From Mycobacterium simiae (lineage in GTDB: Bacteria; Actinomycetota; Actinomycetes; Mycobacteriales; Mycobacteriaceae): a stretch of DNA of 64,000 bases. Both the position numbers and the translations under genes were made by a program. This document shows, piece after piece, positions 31,561-41,243 of the stretch (position 1 is the first letter of the stretch; every line of letters begins with the position of its first letter). Under the pieces are notes generated by a model. That model saw only the letters and a list, made by a program, of their open reading frames with translations. It searched no databases and was not told where the DNA came from. The stretch is from the NCBI RefSeq assembly GCF_010727605.1, contig NZ_AP022568.1, positions 5,518,001-5,582,000 on the forward strand, in the 5' to 3' direction.

Positions 31561-32224
31561 CGCGGCCCGCGAGATCTTGATGGACCTGCTCGGAGGTGGT
31601 CCGCCAGGACACCGCGGCGGGCAGGTCCCCCCACACGCTGTTGAAGATCCCGACAATCTGTCCGGGTCCACCGGGCGGGGCCAGGTACACCGGCCCACCC
31701 GAGTCGCCGGGGTGGCTTTGGACTCCGTGGGACATGGTGAACCAACCGTTGTTTACGGCCTCGACGGTCCCGCACGTCTCGCCGGTGGCCACCCCGAAGT
31801 GGCAGACCGACTGCCCGGGCGCCACTGCGACGTTCGGGCTCGACACCAGCGGACGTCCGCCCGGCAGGATGTTGTTCGCCGGAATGTTGGGGTCGAGCAC
31901 GATGGCCTCGTAATCGCTGATCGCTTGGTCCACCGCCACCGTCGAGCCACTGGGTGTGTCGTCGCGGAACGTCACCAGATGGCCAATGGCGTTGCGGTTC
32001 TTGTCGGTGACGACGGTTGCCGAACCGCTACGGCAGTGCCCGGCGGTGTAGGCGAGCCGCTGGCCCGCGTCGACGTAACCCAGGGTGCACAACCGGTTTT
32101 CCTGCAGGATTTCCATGCCCGGGTACACCGTGACGGGGTCAGCGTGGGCGGCCGGTAGGCCAGGGCCGAAGCCGAACACGGCAACAGACGCGGCCGCGAC
32201 GCGAAAAGCCAGGCGAAACACCAT
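31547..32224 (-). CDS. Secreted trypsin-like serine protease (Rv1815 homologue)
   Basis: Exported protein of 225 residues, close to the 221 of Rv1815. A Sec signal peptide covers about residues 1-28 and ends at AHA before DPVT. The chymotrypsin-fold triad is readable: H63 in TAGHC, D104 in SDYEAI and S175 in GDSGGP. Cysteines at about 46/64 and 141/151 could form two disulfides. It should be an active extracellular or cell-wall protease; the substrate is unknown. The ATG at 32224 is preferred because it starts the hydrophobic signal; upstream in-frame residues are polar. The 11-bp repeat covers its stop codon. Confidence 0.9.
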   Translation of the reverse strand: MVFRLAFRVAAASVAVFGFGPGLPAAHADPVTVYPGMEILQENRLCTLGYVDAGQRLAYTAGHCRSGSATVVTDKNRNAIGHLVTFRDDTPSGSTVAVDQAISDYEAIVLDPNIPANNILPGGRPLVSSPNVAVAPGQSVCHFGVATGETCGTVEAVNNGWFTMSHGVQSHPGDSGGPVYLAPPGGPGQIVGIFNSVWGDLPAAVSWRTTSEQVHQDLAGRVGDG

Positions 32225-32331
32225 GGACGGACTCCGTTTCTCCGTCGAGGCCGACGCGCGCGCCGACCACAAGTTGAGATTACGTCGTTACTGTTTCGAC
32301 ATCGACCTAATCGCCGCAGCCGGGCCCGGCG

Positions 32332-33276
32332 TTACATCGAGGTGGCCAGCCGGACGCTTTCGTCGAGCCGAGCTGCGGGGCGCGGAGTCCAGCCCGGCGG
32401 CCCGAACACATAGCCCAGCCGGTCGCGTAACCGGTTCGCCGAGCGCCAGTCTCGCGCGATCGCGACGTATTCGTGGGTCTGCAGCTTCCAGATGTTGAAG
32501 GTGTCCACCTGTTTGGTTAGGCCGTAGTGCGGACGGAACAGTTCCGCTTGGAAGGTGCCGAACATCCGGTCCCACAGGATGAAGATGCCGCCGTAGTTTT
32601 TGTCGAGATACAGCTGGTCCATGCCGTGGTGGACCCGATGATGCGACGGGGTATTGAAGATGAACTCTATCGGGCGGGGCAACTCGGCAACGCGCTCGGT
32701 GTGCACCCAGTACTGGTAAATCAGGTTGAGCGACCAGCTAAAGAACACCATCCACGGCGGAAGCCCCAACAGCGGCAACGGGATCCACATCAGGATCTCG
32801 CCGCTGTTGTTCCATTTCTGCCGAAGCGCGGTCGCGAAGTTGAAATATTGGCTGGAGTGGTGAGCCTGATGTGTGGCCCAGACCAGCCGTACCCGATGGG
32901 CCATCCGGTGGTAGAGGTAATACAGCAAGTCGACCCCGAGAATCGCGATGACCCACGTGTACCACCGGTTCACCGGTAGGTGCCACGGCGCCAGGTAGCC
33001 GTAGATCGCCGAATACCCCAGCAGCGCCAGCGCCTTCCATCCGCCGGTGGTAGCAATCGACACCAACCCCATCGAAATACTTGCGATCGAGTCGCGAGTC
33101 ACATAGGCCCCCGCGGCGGGACACGTGTCGTCGTTTGCTGCCTGCTCAAGGCGCTCCAGCTTGCGCGCCGCCGTCCACTCAAGAGTCAACAGCAGCAGGA
33201 AGAATGGGATCGCGAACAGCACGGGGTCCCGCATCTGCGGCGGCAACCCGAACCAGAACCCGGTGACGGCATTCAC
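32332..33276 (-). CDS. Sterol desaturase / fatty acid hydroxylase family membrane protein
   Basis: Di-iron membrane oxygenase of 314 residues, homologous to Rv1814 (annotated as C-5 sterol desaturase, Erg3). The three histidine boxes are HRMAH at 123-127, HQAHH at 136-140 and HRVHH at 213-217. Four or more hydrophobic segments are seen (about 18-33, 65-95, 105-122 and 165-190). Mycobacteria do not make ergosterol, so the natural substrate may be another lipid or a host sterol. The GTG start is at 33276. The gene diverges from the NDH-like gene by 60 bp. Confidence 0.9.
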   Translation of the reverse strand: MNAVTGFWFGLPPQMRDPVLFAIPFFLLLLTLEWTAARKLERLEQAANDDTCPAAGAYVTRDSIASISMGLVSIATTGGWKALALLGYSAIYGYLAPWHLPVNRWYTWVIAILGVDLLYYLYHRMAHRVRLVWATHQAHHSSQYFNFATALRQKWNNSGEILMWIPLPLLGLPPWMVFFSWSLNLIYQYWVHTERVAELPRPIEFIFNTPSHHRVHHGMDQLYLDKNYGGIFILWDRMFGTFQAELFRPHYGLTKQVDTFNIWKLQTHEYVAIARDWRSANRLRDRLGYVFGPPGWTPRPAARLDESVRLATSM

Positions 33277-33336
33277 ACGGATAGATTACGACGGTCGGTC
33301 GCGAATGCCGGCGCCCCGACGGATTAGGGGTGAGAA

Positions 33337-34530
33337 GTGGCCGCTGTGTTGGTGGTCGGGGCCGGTTTTGCGGGGTTGTGGACGGCGCTGGGAGCAGCTC
33401 GTCGCCTCGATGAACTCGCGGTGCCCGCGGGAACTGTCGACGTCACGGTGTTGAGTCCGGCACCATTCCACGACATCCGGGTTCGCAACTACGAGGCGGA
33501 TCTGAGCCCGTGCCGCATTCCGCTCGCCGACCTGCTCGATCCGGTCGGGGTGGCCCACGTCGCCGCTCAAGTAACCGCAATCGACGCCGACGCGAAAACC
33601 GTGCGCACCTCGGCGGGCCAGACGTACCGCTACGACCGGCTGGTGCTGGCGGCGGGCAGCCAGGTGGTCAAGCCCGCCATCCCCGGCCTGGCCGACTTCG
33701 GCTTCGACGTCGACACCTATGACGGCGCTCACGCCCTGCAGCGGCATCTGAACCGGCTCGCCGGTGACTCCCCGACGCCCGCGGCGGCGACGGTCGTTGT
33801 TGTCGGCGCCGGGCTGACCGGCATCGAGGTGGCATGCGAACTGCCGAACCGATTGCGCGCGTTGTTCCCGCAGATCGCACCGCAGGTGATTCTGGTCGAC
33901 CAGGATCCGGCGGTCGGAGCGGGTATGGGTGCCTCGGCAAGACCCGTCATCGAACAGGCGTTGTCGGACAACGGTGTGGCAACCAGGACCGGAGTCGATG
34001 TCACGGCTGTCAGTCCGCGCGGCGTGTCGCTATCGTCGGGCGAGCACCTCGATGCGGCCACGGTGGTGTGGTGCGCTGGGGTACGAGCCAACCCGCTGAC
34101 GGGGCAGCTGCCGGTGGTACGCGACCGGTTTGGCCGGCTACCGGTCGACGATTATCTGCGGGTGCTCGGCGCCGAATCGGTGTTCGCGGCCGGTGACGTG
34201 GCGGCCGCCCGCATGGACGACGAGCACCTGTCGGTGATGTCGTGCCAGCATGGCCGGCCGATGGGCCGGTATGCCGGCTACAACGTGATCAGCGACCTGC
34301 TCGACGAGCCCATGTTGGCGCTCCGGATCCCTTGGTACGTAACGGTTCTCGATCTCGGACCGGCGGGCGCCGTCTACACCGAAGGCTGGGACCGGGTGGT
34401 GATTGCCACGGGCGAGAAGGCCAAGACGACCAAACGAACCATCAACGCCCAGCGGATCTATCCCCCACTGACCGGCACCCGGGCCGACCTGCTCGAAGCC
34501 GCGGCGCCAACACTGCAGGCCCGCCCGTAG
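33337..34530 (+). CDS. FAD-dependent pyridine nucleotide-disulfide oxidoreductase, NDH-2-like
   Basis: Flavoprotein of 397 residues, homologous to Rv1812c. It has two Rossmann folds: FAD binding at VLVVGAGFAGLWTA (about residues 4-17) and NAD(P)H binding at VVVVGAGLTGIEVA (about 153-166). A third FAD motif, ESVFAAGDVAA, is near residue 284. The layout is that of type II NADH dehydrogenases, but there is no clear C-terminal membrane anchor, so the electron acceptor is uncertain. The start is a GTG at 33337. It converges on mgtC with a three-base gap. Confidence 0.9.
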   Translation: MAAVLVVGAGFAGLWTALGAARRLDELAVPAGTVDVTVLSPAPFHDIRVRNYEADLSPCRIPLADLLDPVGVAHVAAQVTAIDADAKTVRTSAGQTYRYDRLVLAAGSQVVKPAIPGLADFGFDVDTYDGAHALQRHLNRLAGDSPTPAAATVVVVGAGLTGIEVACELPNRLRALFPQIAPQVILVDQDPAVGAGMGASARPVIEQALSDNGVATRTGVDVTAVSPRGVSLSSGEHLDAATVVWCAGVRANPLTGQLPVVRDRFGRLPVDDYLRVLGAESVFAAGDVAAARMDDEHLSVMSCQHGRPMGRYAGYNVISDLLDEPMLALRIPWYVTVLDLGPAGAVYTEGWDRVVIATGEKAKTTKRTINAQRIYPPLTGTRADLLEAAAPTLQARP

Positions 34531-34533
34531 GCC

Positions 34534-35244
34534 TCAGTCGGGCTGGCCTTCGTCGGCGGCGTACCACTGCACCGCGCGGACTCCGGGCTGCAATGACAGC
34601 TCGGCGACCAACCGCTCGAGTTTGGCCGGGGTATGACCGTCGACGAGCACGTGGGCGGTCAACGTGATTTCGTCGTCACCGGCCTGGCCGGTGTGAATGC
34701 CCCGCAGCGCCAGGTCGTTACTGCTGGCGTGCTGGACGAGCTGGGCGCGGGCATATTTCTCCGCTTTCGGGCGACAGATCGCCTGCACCAGAAAGGGTTG
34801 ACGGCCCTCGTCGTCGTCGTTGTTGTCGTCGTGGTCGATCACCCGGCCCAGCGGACGGCCCACGAGATGGATGGCGATGACGGTGAGCGTTGCGATCAGG
34901 GTGAACACCAGGTGCCCGGAGGCGGCCAGGACACCTATCGCCGCCGAGCACCACAGCGTCGCGGCGGTGTTGAGGCCTCGAACGTTGACGCCCTCACGCA
35001 GGATCACCCCACCGCCGAGAAACCCGATCCCGGAAACAACGTACGACGCGACCCTGGTCGGGCTGCTGTCCTCGGTAGCCACGGCGTACAGCACGAACAG
35101 CGTGGCACCGGCGGCGACCAGCGCATTGGTGCGCAGACCGGCCCGCCGGGCCCGCCACTGGCGTTCGACGCCCACCAGCGCGCCGCAGCCCACCCCGGCG
35201 CCCAGGCGGAGCGCGAAATCGACAACGCTCAGCGTCTGTGTCAC
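34534..35244 (-). CDS. mgtC: MgtC family membrane virulence factor
   Basis: Inner-membrane protein of 236 residues, homologous to Rv1811. The MgtC/SapB transmembrane domain covers about residues 1-135, with signatures GVERQWRARRAGLRTNALV and GIGFLGGGVI. A soluble ACT-like C-terminal domain covers about 150-230. In M. tuberculosis mgtC is required for growth in low magnesium and in macrophages; MgtC proteins act by modulating F-ATPase or cation balance rather than by transporting Mg itself. The GTG at 35244 is preferred because AAGGAG lies six bases upstream. The histidine/aspartate-rich linker after residue 140 is a visible peculiarity. Confidence 0.94.
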   Translation of the reverse strand: MTQTLSVVDFALRLGAGVGCGALVGVERQWRARRAGLRTNALVAAGATLFVLYAVATEDSSPTRVASYVVSGIGFLGGGVILREGVNVRGLNTAATLWCSAAIGVLAASGHLVFTLIATLTVIAIHLVGRPLGRVIDHDDNNDDDEGRQPFLVQAICRPKAEKYARAQLVQHASSNDLALRGIHTGQAGDDEITLTAHVLVDGHTPAKLERLVAELSLQPGVRAVQWYAADEGQPD

Positions 35245-35335
35245 AGCGCGCTCCTTCCACATGACACGCTCACCCGGCCGCGGCAGCTAACCACGCCGGG
35301 GTGAACAGCAGGTGGCGTGCCCAGGATGGCCGCAG

Positions 35336-35668
35336 CTACCGGGCCGATGCCGGCTGGTCCGTGAGTTGCTGTGGGCAGTAATACTTCGCGGAGATTCCGA
35401 CGAATCGGGTGGCCTGGTCGGTGGTCAGGCGGGGGTTGTTGCGGGTCAGGTCGCCGACCAGCTCCGGGCCGGGTTTACCTGCGCCGATCAATTCGCACAC
35501 CGTTTTTGCCGAGGCGATGGCTTGGTCGGGGTCGGTAAAGGCGATGCCGGCGCCGCGCACGGTGGCCAGGAATGCGCTGTCGCCGGGGCCGTCGGGATCG
35601 GCGTGCGCGAGTGGACCCGAAACCATCGTCAGCGCGGCGACGCCGAGCAGCGCCAGCGCCCGGATCAC
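35336..35668 (-). CDS. Secreted DUF732 protein
   Basis: Small exported protein of 110 residues. A signal peptide of about 25 residues ends at LAHA before DPDGPGD. The mature part is a helical DUF732 domain with paired cysteines (KTVCEL and KYYCPQQ). DUF732 is largely mycobacterial and of unknown function. The GTG at 35668 overlaps the stop of the next upstream gene (GTGA), so the two DUF732 genes are translationally coupled and form a tandem duplication, where M. tuberculosis has one (Rv1810). Confidence 0.85.
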   Translation of the reverse strand: MIRALALLGVAALTMVSGPLAHADPDGPGDSAFLATVRGAGIAFTDPDQAIASAKTVCELIGAGKPGPELVGDLTRNNPRLTTDQATRFVGISAKYYCPQQLTDQPASAR

Positions 35669-35988
35669 GCCTTGGAGAGTTGGTGTGGGCAGTAGTACTT
35701 CGCGGAGATCAGGGCGAAATTGGAGGCCATTTCCATGTCCATGCCGGGGTTGTGCAGTTTGACGTCGTGGACGAGTTCCAGGCCGCTTTCGCCGTTGTTC
35801 AGACAGGAACACACCGCGCGGCCCGCGGTGACGGCCGAACCCTCGCTGGCAAACGTAAAACCAGCCTGATGTAGGGCGGCGATGAAGGCTGCGTCGTCAC
35901 CGTCGGGTTCGGGGATGGGGTCGGCGTAGGCGGGCGCCGCGAATCCGACCATGGCAACAGCCGCGAGGAGCGTTGCGAGCCGTTTCAT
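35665..35988 (-). CDS. Secreted DUF732 protein
   Basis: Exported protein of 107 residues with a signal peptide at about 1-22 (MKRLATLL to AYA, then DPIPEPDG). The DUF732 domain has three cysteines (AVCSCL and KYYCPHQ); the CSC arrangement differs from its downstream paralogue. The ATG at 35988 starts about 45 bp after the frameshifted PPE gene on the same strand, so it is probably in the PPE transcript. The function is unknown. Confidence 0.87.
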   Translation of the reverse strand: MKRLATLLAAVAMVGFAAPAYADPIPEPDGDDAAFIAALHQAGFTFASEGSAVTAGRAVCSCLNNGESGLELVHDVKLHNPGMDMEMASNFALISAKYYCPHQLSKA

Positions 35989-36034
35989 CGGTGTACCTTC
36001 TCTCGTGCTTTCATTGCGTGGAAAGGCTTGTGCC

Positions 36035-37434
36035 TCAGCTGATTTGGGCTTCTTCGGTTGGGATGATCTTGGGTTTGCGCTTTTTGAGGTGCACGGCGTG
36101 GATGCCGGGTTTTTTGGCGAGTTGCTCGAGGAGGTTGTCGAGGCCTTCTTGGTCGACGTTGTGGTGTTGGACGGTTTCGGGTTTTTCGGAGATTTGGGCG
36201 ACCAGTCGTTTGAGGTGTTCGGGGGAGTTTTTGTCCTTGAGGTCTTTGAGCGGGGTCATCCGGTTGCGGATGCCGGCTCCGACCACGGTGGGTCCGCCGG
36301 CGCCCAGGGCGCTGCCCAGCATGCCGGCCGTGCCCAGGGAGCTAAACAGGCTGCCCTCCCCCAGCGCGGCGGCGGGAATGGCTTGGGGGCCGGCCGCGGT
36401 CAGCGCGGCGGCCACGGTCCGGATCGCCGGGGTGGCCGAGGCCCAGCTGGGCGGAACAGTCAACGCACCCACCAAGGTGCCGCGGGCGAAGCCGGCGGTC
36501 GGAGTGACCGCATCAAAAAGGGTGCCGCGCCCGAATCCCAACGCGCCCAAGCCCGCACCGAGTGCCTCCTTGGGCAGCGCCCCGTAGGCCACCGGCGGGG
36601 CGAACTTGAGCCATTGGGACACGGGGAAGTTGATCAGCAGCCCAATGTCATTGAACTGCGTGGTGAGTCCGAGCGGAACCTTCACGGCGTTGTAGAAGGC
36701 GGTGTAGAAGTTCGCGCCGCCCGGCACGGTGTTGAGCAGGTTGGTCCAGAAGTTCTGGTAATCCGTGGCCAGTTGGGCCAACCACCCCAACGGCCCACTG
36801 GGAGTGGTCGCCGTCGTTGCTAAAGAAGCAACATTTTTCGCGGCGGTGCCGGCGCCGGTGGAGGAGGCGGTGCTAACGGCGGCCTCTTGCAGGGCGGGGC
36901 CTTGTTCGTTGGTGGTTTGGGGGGCGGGGGTGAATGCGGTGAGGTTGGTGGTGGTGGTGGCCGAGGAGGCGAAGTAGGTGTCCATGGCCTCCGCGTCTTG
37001 GGCCCACATGTCGCTGTAGCTGGCTTCGGTGGCCGCAATCGCTGCGGTGTTTTGGCCGAGCATGTTGGTGGCCATCAACTGCGCCAGCAACGCGCGATTG
37101 GCCGCGATCACCGGTGGGGGCACATGGGCGGCGAACGCGGTCTCATAGGCGGTGGCAGCCGCGCTGGCCTGGGTCGCGGTCTGGGCGGCCAGGGTGGCGG
37201 TCTGGCGCATCCAGCCCACGTAGGGTGCGGCCGCAGCAGCCATGGTCAGCGCGGAGGACCCACCCAGGGTCCACCGGTGAGGTTGGCCAGCACCGCCGAA
37301 TAGCTATCGGCGGTGGCCTGCAATTCAGTGGCCAGGTTCTGCCACGCGGTGGCCGCGCTGACCAACGATTCTGCGCCGGGGCCGGTGTAGATGCGCCCGG
37401 AGTTGAATTCCGGGGGAAACGCTGCATAAAACAT
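36035..37434 (-). pseudogene. PPE family protein (PPE33-like), frameshifted near residue 60
   Basis: PPE protein of about 466 residues if restored, similar in length to M. tuberculosis PPE33. The ATG at 37434 opens a standard PPE N-terminus (FYAAFPPEFNSGRIY). The frame reads GGPWVGP and then stops at 37246. One additional base around 37250-37258 would give [15 protein letters not shown] and join the long downstream frame, which stays open to 36035. The rest is intact, with [14 protein letters not shown] and a GALTVPPSW stretch in place of the usual SVP motif. It may be a true lesion or a sequencing error. It follows the upstream PPE by four bases with GGAGG over that gene's stop. Confidence 0.82.
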
Positions 37435-37438
37435 GGTC

Positions 37439-38692
37439 TTAGTCCTCCAAAGCCGGGATGACGATGATGGTGGCCGCGGCCGGATCGGCCTCGGCGACAA
37501 GGCCGCCCAAGGCGGCGGCGGTGGCGGTGTTGGCGCTGACCGAATGGGTGGCGCCGGCAGCCACCGCGCGACCGGCCAGGCTCGACAACGCCATCTGGCT
37601 AAACACACCCTCTTGACCCATCAACGTGGCCGCCGGGGCCGCAGCAAGGTTGGCCGGCAACACCTGAGCCAAGGTCCGAATCGCCGGCGCCGCCTCAGTC
37701 CACCCCTGCGGCACCGACAAACTGCCCACCAACGCCGCCTTACCCAACGACCCCGACACCGGAACACCGCTCACCGACGAACTCAACATCGGCATGACAG
37801 AGGCGCCGCGTGTCAATGGCGCCAAAGCGCCCGAAATCGCCTTCGGCCCGGACAGATACGCCGCGGCCGCCTGCCCGTTCTGGCCCCAGGCGTAGGCCTG
37901 ACCGAAGGACAGGAACGGCCCACCCGGGATGGTGGTCCAGGACTGCGGCGAATACACCCCGGTGATGGCCGACCAGATCGTGTTCCAGTTGGTGATGGCC
38001 GGTGGCACCGTCAACCCCGTCGACGGCGCGGCCGCGTTTTGGCCACTCGCCAGCGTCTCGATCCCAGTGCTGGTGGCGAGGTGGGACAGGGTCGCGGCGG
38101 TGTTGCCGCTGGAGGTGCCGGTTGATTGGGCCACGGCGGCGGCTTGGGTCTGTGCGCCGGAACCGTTGGTGGTTTGGGGTGGTTCGGTGAACGCGGCGAG
38201 TTGGGAGGCCGTCGCCGAGGAGGCGGCATAGGCATACATGGCCCCCGCATCTTGGGCCCACATCTCCATGTAATGGGCCTCGGTGGCCGCGATCGCCGCC
38301 GTGTTTTGGCCCAAAAGGTTGGTGGCGATCAGGGTGGCCAGCAAGGAGCGGTTAGCCGCGATGATCGGCGGCGGGACCGTGGCGGCAAAGGCCGTCTCGT
38401 AGGCGCCGGCGGCCAGCTTGGCCTGCAGGGCGGCTTGCTCGGCCTGCACCCCGGTCGCACTCATCCACTCCACATACGGCGCCGCCGCGGCCGCCATCGC
38501 GATCGACGACGGTCCACCCCACGGCCCGGCCACCAGACTCTCGATCGTGGAACCGTAGGTGGCCGCCGTGGAATGCAGCTCGCCGGCCAACTCATCCCAG
38601 GCCGCGGCCGCCGCCAGCAACGGCCCCGCCCCCGCCCCCACATACATTCGGCCGGAGTTCACCTCCGGTGGTAAGGCCCCAAAGTCCAGCAT
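37439..38692 (-). CDS. PPE family protein (PPE31/PPE32-like, PPE-SVP)
   Basis: PPE protein of 417 residues. The helical PPE domain (about 1-175) has the PPE residues at positions 8-10, the GPWGGPSS turn near 55-62 and [13 protein letters not shown] near 125. The C-terminal part carries GSLSVPQGW, placing it in the SVP subgroup. PPE proteins are ESX substrates, usually exported as PE-PPE heterodimers with EspG. No PE gene lies next to it; M. tuberculosis has PE20 at this point. GGAGG precedes the ATG. It is first in a probable operon with the frameshifted PPE and two DUF732 genes. Confidence 0.9.
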   Translation of the reverse strand: MLDFGALPPEVNSGRMYVGAGAGPLLAAAAAWDELAGELHSTAATYGSTIESLVAGPWGGPSSIAMAAAAAPYVEWMSATGVQAEQAALQAKLAAGAYETAFAATVPPPIIAANRSLLATLIATNLLGQNTAAIAATEAHYMEMWAQDAGAMYAYAASSATASQLAAFTEPPQTTNGSGAQTQAAAVAQSTGTSSGNTAATLSHLATSTGIETLASGQNAAAPSTGLTVPPAITNWNTIWSAITGVYSPQSWTTIPGGPFLSFGQAYAWGQNGQAAAAYLSGPKAISGALAPLTRGASVMPMLSSSVSGVPVSGSLGKAALVGSLSVPQGWTEAAPAIRTLAQVLPANLAAAPAATLMGQEGVFSQMALSSLAGRAVAAGATHSVSANTATAAALGGLVAEADPAAATIIVIPALED

Positions 38693-39702
38693 TTTGTTAC
38701 CTCCACTCCCTCAGTGGCCGCCATGGTAGGCGCGGCTTTGCGACCATCGCCGCTAACCCGCCGCGGCTCTAACGAAATCCATCGAATCTGCCGTGTATTA
38801 CACGTGTCTAACGCAACATGCCCGCGGTCCCCTTGCTGAGAAATTCTCAGGATTGCGCGAGCCCGTACGTAACTCGTGACTAATATCGTGATGATGATGC
38901 GCAGAAATTATTCGCAATGCGTTCCCGTCGAGTAATCGAACTGTAAAAACTAAATAACAGCGGTGCCTTGGCCGGTGTGAGGGCAGTATTGCGGGTCAGC
39001 TAACGAAAAATGCCAGGTAAACCCAGCTTGCAACGCATTTACACCGTAACCAGCGACACTTCCGATTTGTCTTCGGATCGTCTTCCCGTGCGACCGGAAT
39101 CGATTCTCGGCAAAATTGGCGCGATCGATTGAACGGTGTCACCAGCCATTGTTCTGACGGCGCGACGAGGAGCTAACCGGGCGGCTCGTGATAATTATCA
39201 TTTGACGGGATCACCTTAGGTAATAGCGGCTCAAGAATACGCACAAATCGAGTTTGCCTATTCGCAGGACGGTGATTTCTAATGTTGGCCTGCATAGCTA
39301 TGTTGCGACCCGCCAGCCAGATTTGTGCCAACCGTACAATTACTTTGCCCGTGAGCAATTAGTCTAACCAGGAATCGCCAACGTTTCGTTCCGATGTGGT
39401 GCCAACGCGCTGTGCCCGGCGCCGCCCGAACCTGACCGGCGGCCCTTAGCTCTCCGGGAACTCGCGGGGTGCGGCCCGGGCACGGGTCGGTGCATAGGCG
39501 GCATTCGTATCGCCCAGTTGTACGCCAATGGTCACAGTTTGCTCCCCAATGTTTTGCTCAGCGTAAGCAGCGCAGCTGCAACCCGACTTGTTGACTTCTT
39601 CGGGTTTGCTGTGAGGCACGAGCACCCGGGAGCCGACAACGCGACCGGTGATACAGCAATGTCACGGGCCGGCGAGGCCCGGTGTGCGGCGGCCGCCGGC
39701 GG
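38693..39702. other. AT-rich non-coding region upstream of a PPE operon
   Basis: About 1 kb without a convincing gene, and visibly richer in A+T than any other long stretch here, especially 38870-39370. It separates two PPE/DUF732 blocks. It holds several palindromes, described separately at 38792-38850, and TGATAATTATCA at 39189-39200. An open frame of 61 codons at 39173-39358 (- strand) lacks a ribosome-binding site and family resemblance. M. tuberculosis has PE20, Rv1805c and PE_PGRS32 around this position; nothing like them was found. Confidence 0.6.
38792..38850. promoter_or_regulatory. Two palindromes upstream of the PPE operon
   Basis: CGTGTATTACACG (38792-38804) and CTGAGAAATTCTCAG (38836-38850) are palindromes with a single central base. 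They lie 100-160 bp before the PPE start at 38692, centres 45 bp apart. They are plausible regulator sites for this promoter; the two sequences differ, so they need not bind the same protein. Confidence 0.4.
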
Positions 39703-40011
39703 CTAACTGTCGTCGGACAGTCGGTCGGGGCAGTACGCGCTGGCGGCGGCCTTGGCGAACTTGGCGGCTTTGGCCAAGGTGAATGCCGGGTTGAGATCTC
39801 GAATATCCCGGATGATGTCGAGTTCTGACGTCCCCGAGTTCGCCAAGTCGCATACCTTTTGTCCGGCTTTGATCGCGTGTTCCGGATCGTGATAGGTGAT
39901 GCCCGCATCCTTTAGCGCGGCGAGGAAGGTGTCGTCATCCGAGTCGGCGTATGCCGGGGCGGCCACACCGATCAACACAACACCGCTCGCCAGCAGCGGT
40001 AGCACTTTCAT
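39703..40011 (-). CDS. Secreted DUF732 protein
   Basis: Exported protein of 102 residues with a signal peptide at about 1-22 ending at AYA before DSDDDTF. The mature part is a DUF732 domain with cysteines in QKVCDL and AYCPDR. The ATG at 40011 lies only five bases after the stop of the upstream PPE gene, and a GTG nine bases earlier would overlap that stop, so the two are co-transcribed and probably coupled. It is the third DUF732 gene downstream of a PPE gene in this window. Confidence 0.86.
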   Translation of the reverse strand: MKVLPLLASGVVLIGVAAPAYADSDDDTFLAALKDAGITYHDPEHAIKAGQKVCDLANSGTSELDIIRDIRDLNPAFTLAKAAKFAKAAASAYCPDRLSDDS

Positions 40012-40016
40012 CGCGA

Positions 40017-41222
40017 TCACCCAGCCGCGGGCGGGCGTCCGATGACGCGTGGACGAAACCCGTAGATCGGATCGGCAAATTCGTCCTCGTGTGAACCGGG
40101 AATGCCAGCAAGCGGCACCCCGGGCATGCCGACGGCCCCCGCTTCTTCCATCACCATCGGGGTCGCGGCGCCGAAACCGTGGTAGGCCCCCGCGCCCACC
40201 TGAGTCGTCGCCGCAACTGTGCTCACGGTTGCACCGGTGCCGGCCCACGAGGGCGGGACCGAAAGGCTGCCAACCAGACTCGCCTGGCCCAGGCCGGCGG
40301 TGGTGGCTGCGCCGGCCACACTCCTCGTCGACGAGGCCAGCCCCGCACCGCTCAGCCCAGCAGACAGATCCTCCAGCCCCAACGGGGTCGCGCTTTGCAC
40401 GGCGGCGTTTGCGGCGGCCGTGGCGGCGGGATCGATGATGGTCGTCGGGTTGAGGATGCCGTTGGTGGTGAAGGCGTTGGACAGACCCGAGACGGTGTTG
40501 TTATTGAGGAATGCGCCCAACAGGTTCTCGCTGTTGGGTTGGTTACTCAAGAGGTTGAGCAGCCCGGACAGTCCGGTGGTGGAATCCCCCGAGCCCGGCG
40601 CCAACGGGTTGTCCCCCGAGCCTGCAGCCAGCGTCGAACTCGTGTCGTTGAGCGCCCGCGAAACCGCACTGGACTGCTGCTGCGTTCCGTCTGTCGTGGT
40701 GTCGGACTGCGGCTGGCGGAACGGCGTCATCTCGGTCGTGGCTCGCGCCGAGGCGGCGTAGCTGGTCATCGCGGAGGCATCCTGTGCCCACATTTCGTGG
40801 TACTGCGCCTCGGTAGCCGCGATGGCGGCCGTGTTCTGGCCAACGATGTTGGTGACCACCAGGTTCGAGAGCAGCGTGCGGTTGGCGGCGACGAGCGGCG
40901 GCGGCACCGTCGCGGCAAATGCCGCCTCGTATGCAGCCGCGGCCGCATTCGCTTGAGCGCCAGCCTGCTCAGCTTGGATGGCGGTTGTGCCCATCCACTC
41001 GACATAGGGTTCGACCGCGGCCGCCATCTTCGCCGAGGCCGGGCCGAGCCAGTCCTCGCTGGCCAGCGCCTTGATGATCGCCTCGTAACTTGTTGCGGCG
41101 GACCGCATTTCAGCGGATATGGCATTCCATGCGGCTGCGGCCGCCAACAACGATCCCGATCCGGGCCCGGCGTACATTTTCGCCGAGTTGACTTCCGGCG
41201 GCAAAGCCCCAAAGTTCAGCAT
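40017..41222 (-). CDS. PPE family protein (PPE-SVP)
   Basis: PPE protein of 401 residues. The PPE domain covers about 1-175 ([44 protein letters not shown]). The middle region is rich in serine, glycine and asparagine (about 185-260). GSLSVPPSW is near residue 320, and the end, [14 protein letters not shown], is like other ESX-5 region PPE proteins. AGGAG lies eight bases before the ATG at 41222. It sits 21 bp after the next PPE gene in the same direction. By position it corresponds to the M. tuberculosis PPE28-PPE30 group, but I cannot assign a one-to-one orthologue. Confidence 0.9.
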   Translation of the reverse strand: MLNFGALPPEVNSAKMYAGPGSGSLLAAAAAWNAISAEMRSAATSYEAIIKALASEDWLGPASAKMAAAVEPYVEWMGTTAIQAEQAGAQANAAAAAYEAAFAATVPPPLVAANRTLLSNLVVTNIVGQNTAAIAATEAQYHEMWAQDASAMTSYAASARATTEMTPFRQPQSDTTTDGTQQQSSAVSRALNDTSSTLAAGSGDNPLAPGSGDSTTGLSGLLNLLSNQPNSENLLGAFLNNNTVSGLSNAFTTNGILNPTTIIDPAATAAANAAVQSATPLGLEDLSAGLSGAGLASSTRSVAGAATTAGLGQASLVGSLSVPPSWAGTGATVSTVAATTQVGAGAYHGFGAATPMVMEEAGAVGMPGVPLAGIPGSHEDEFADPIYGFRPRVIGRPPAAG

Positions 41223-41243
41223 CACATTCTCTCCTGAAGTCTC

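Noticed and set aside
39189..39200. Zur/Fur box reading of TGATAATTATCA
   Set aside because: The palindrome lacks the central ATnAT-type spacing of mycobacterial Zur sites, so only a generic palindrome is claimed.
39173..39358. 61-codon - strand frame in the AT-rich region
   Set aside because: No ribosome-binding site, no family resemblance and no conserved context.
39353..39376. IdeR-box-like sequence (TTAGTCTAACC)
   Set aside because: Only one half of the 19-bp IdeR consensus is approached and the other half does not match. A nearby TTAGGTAAT has the same problem.
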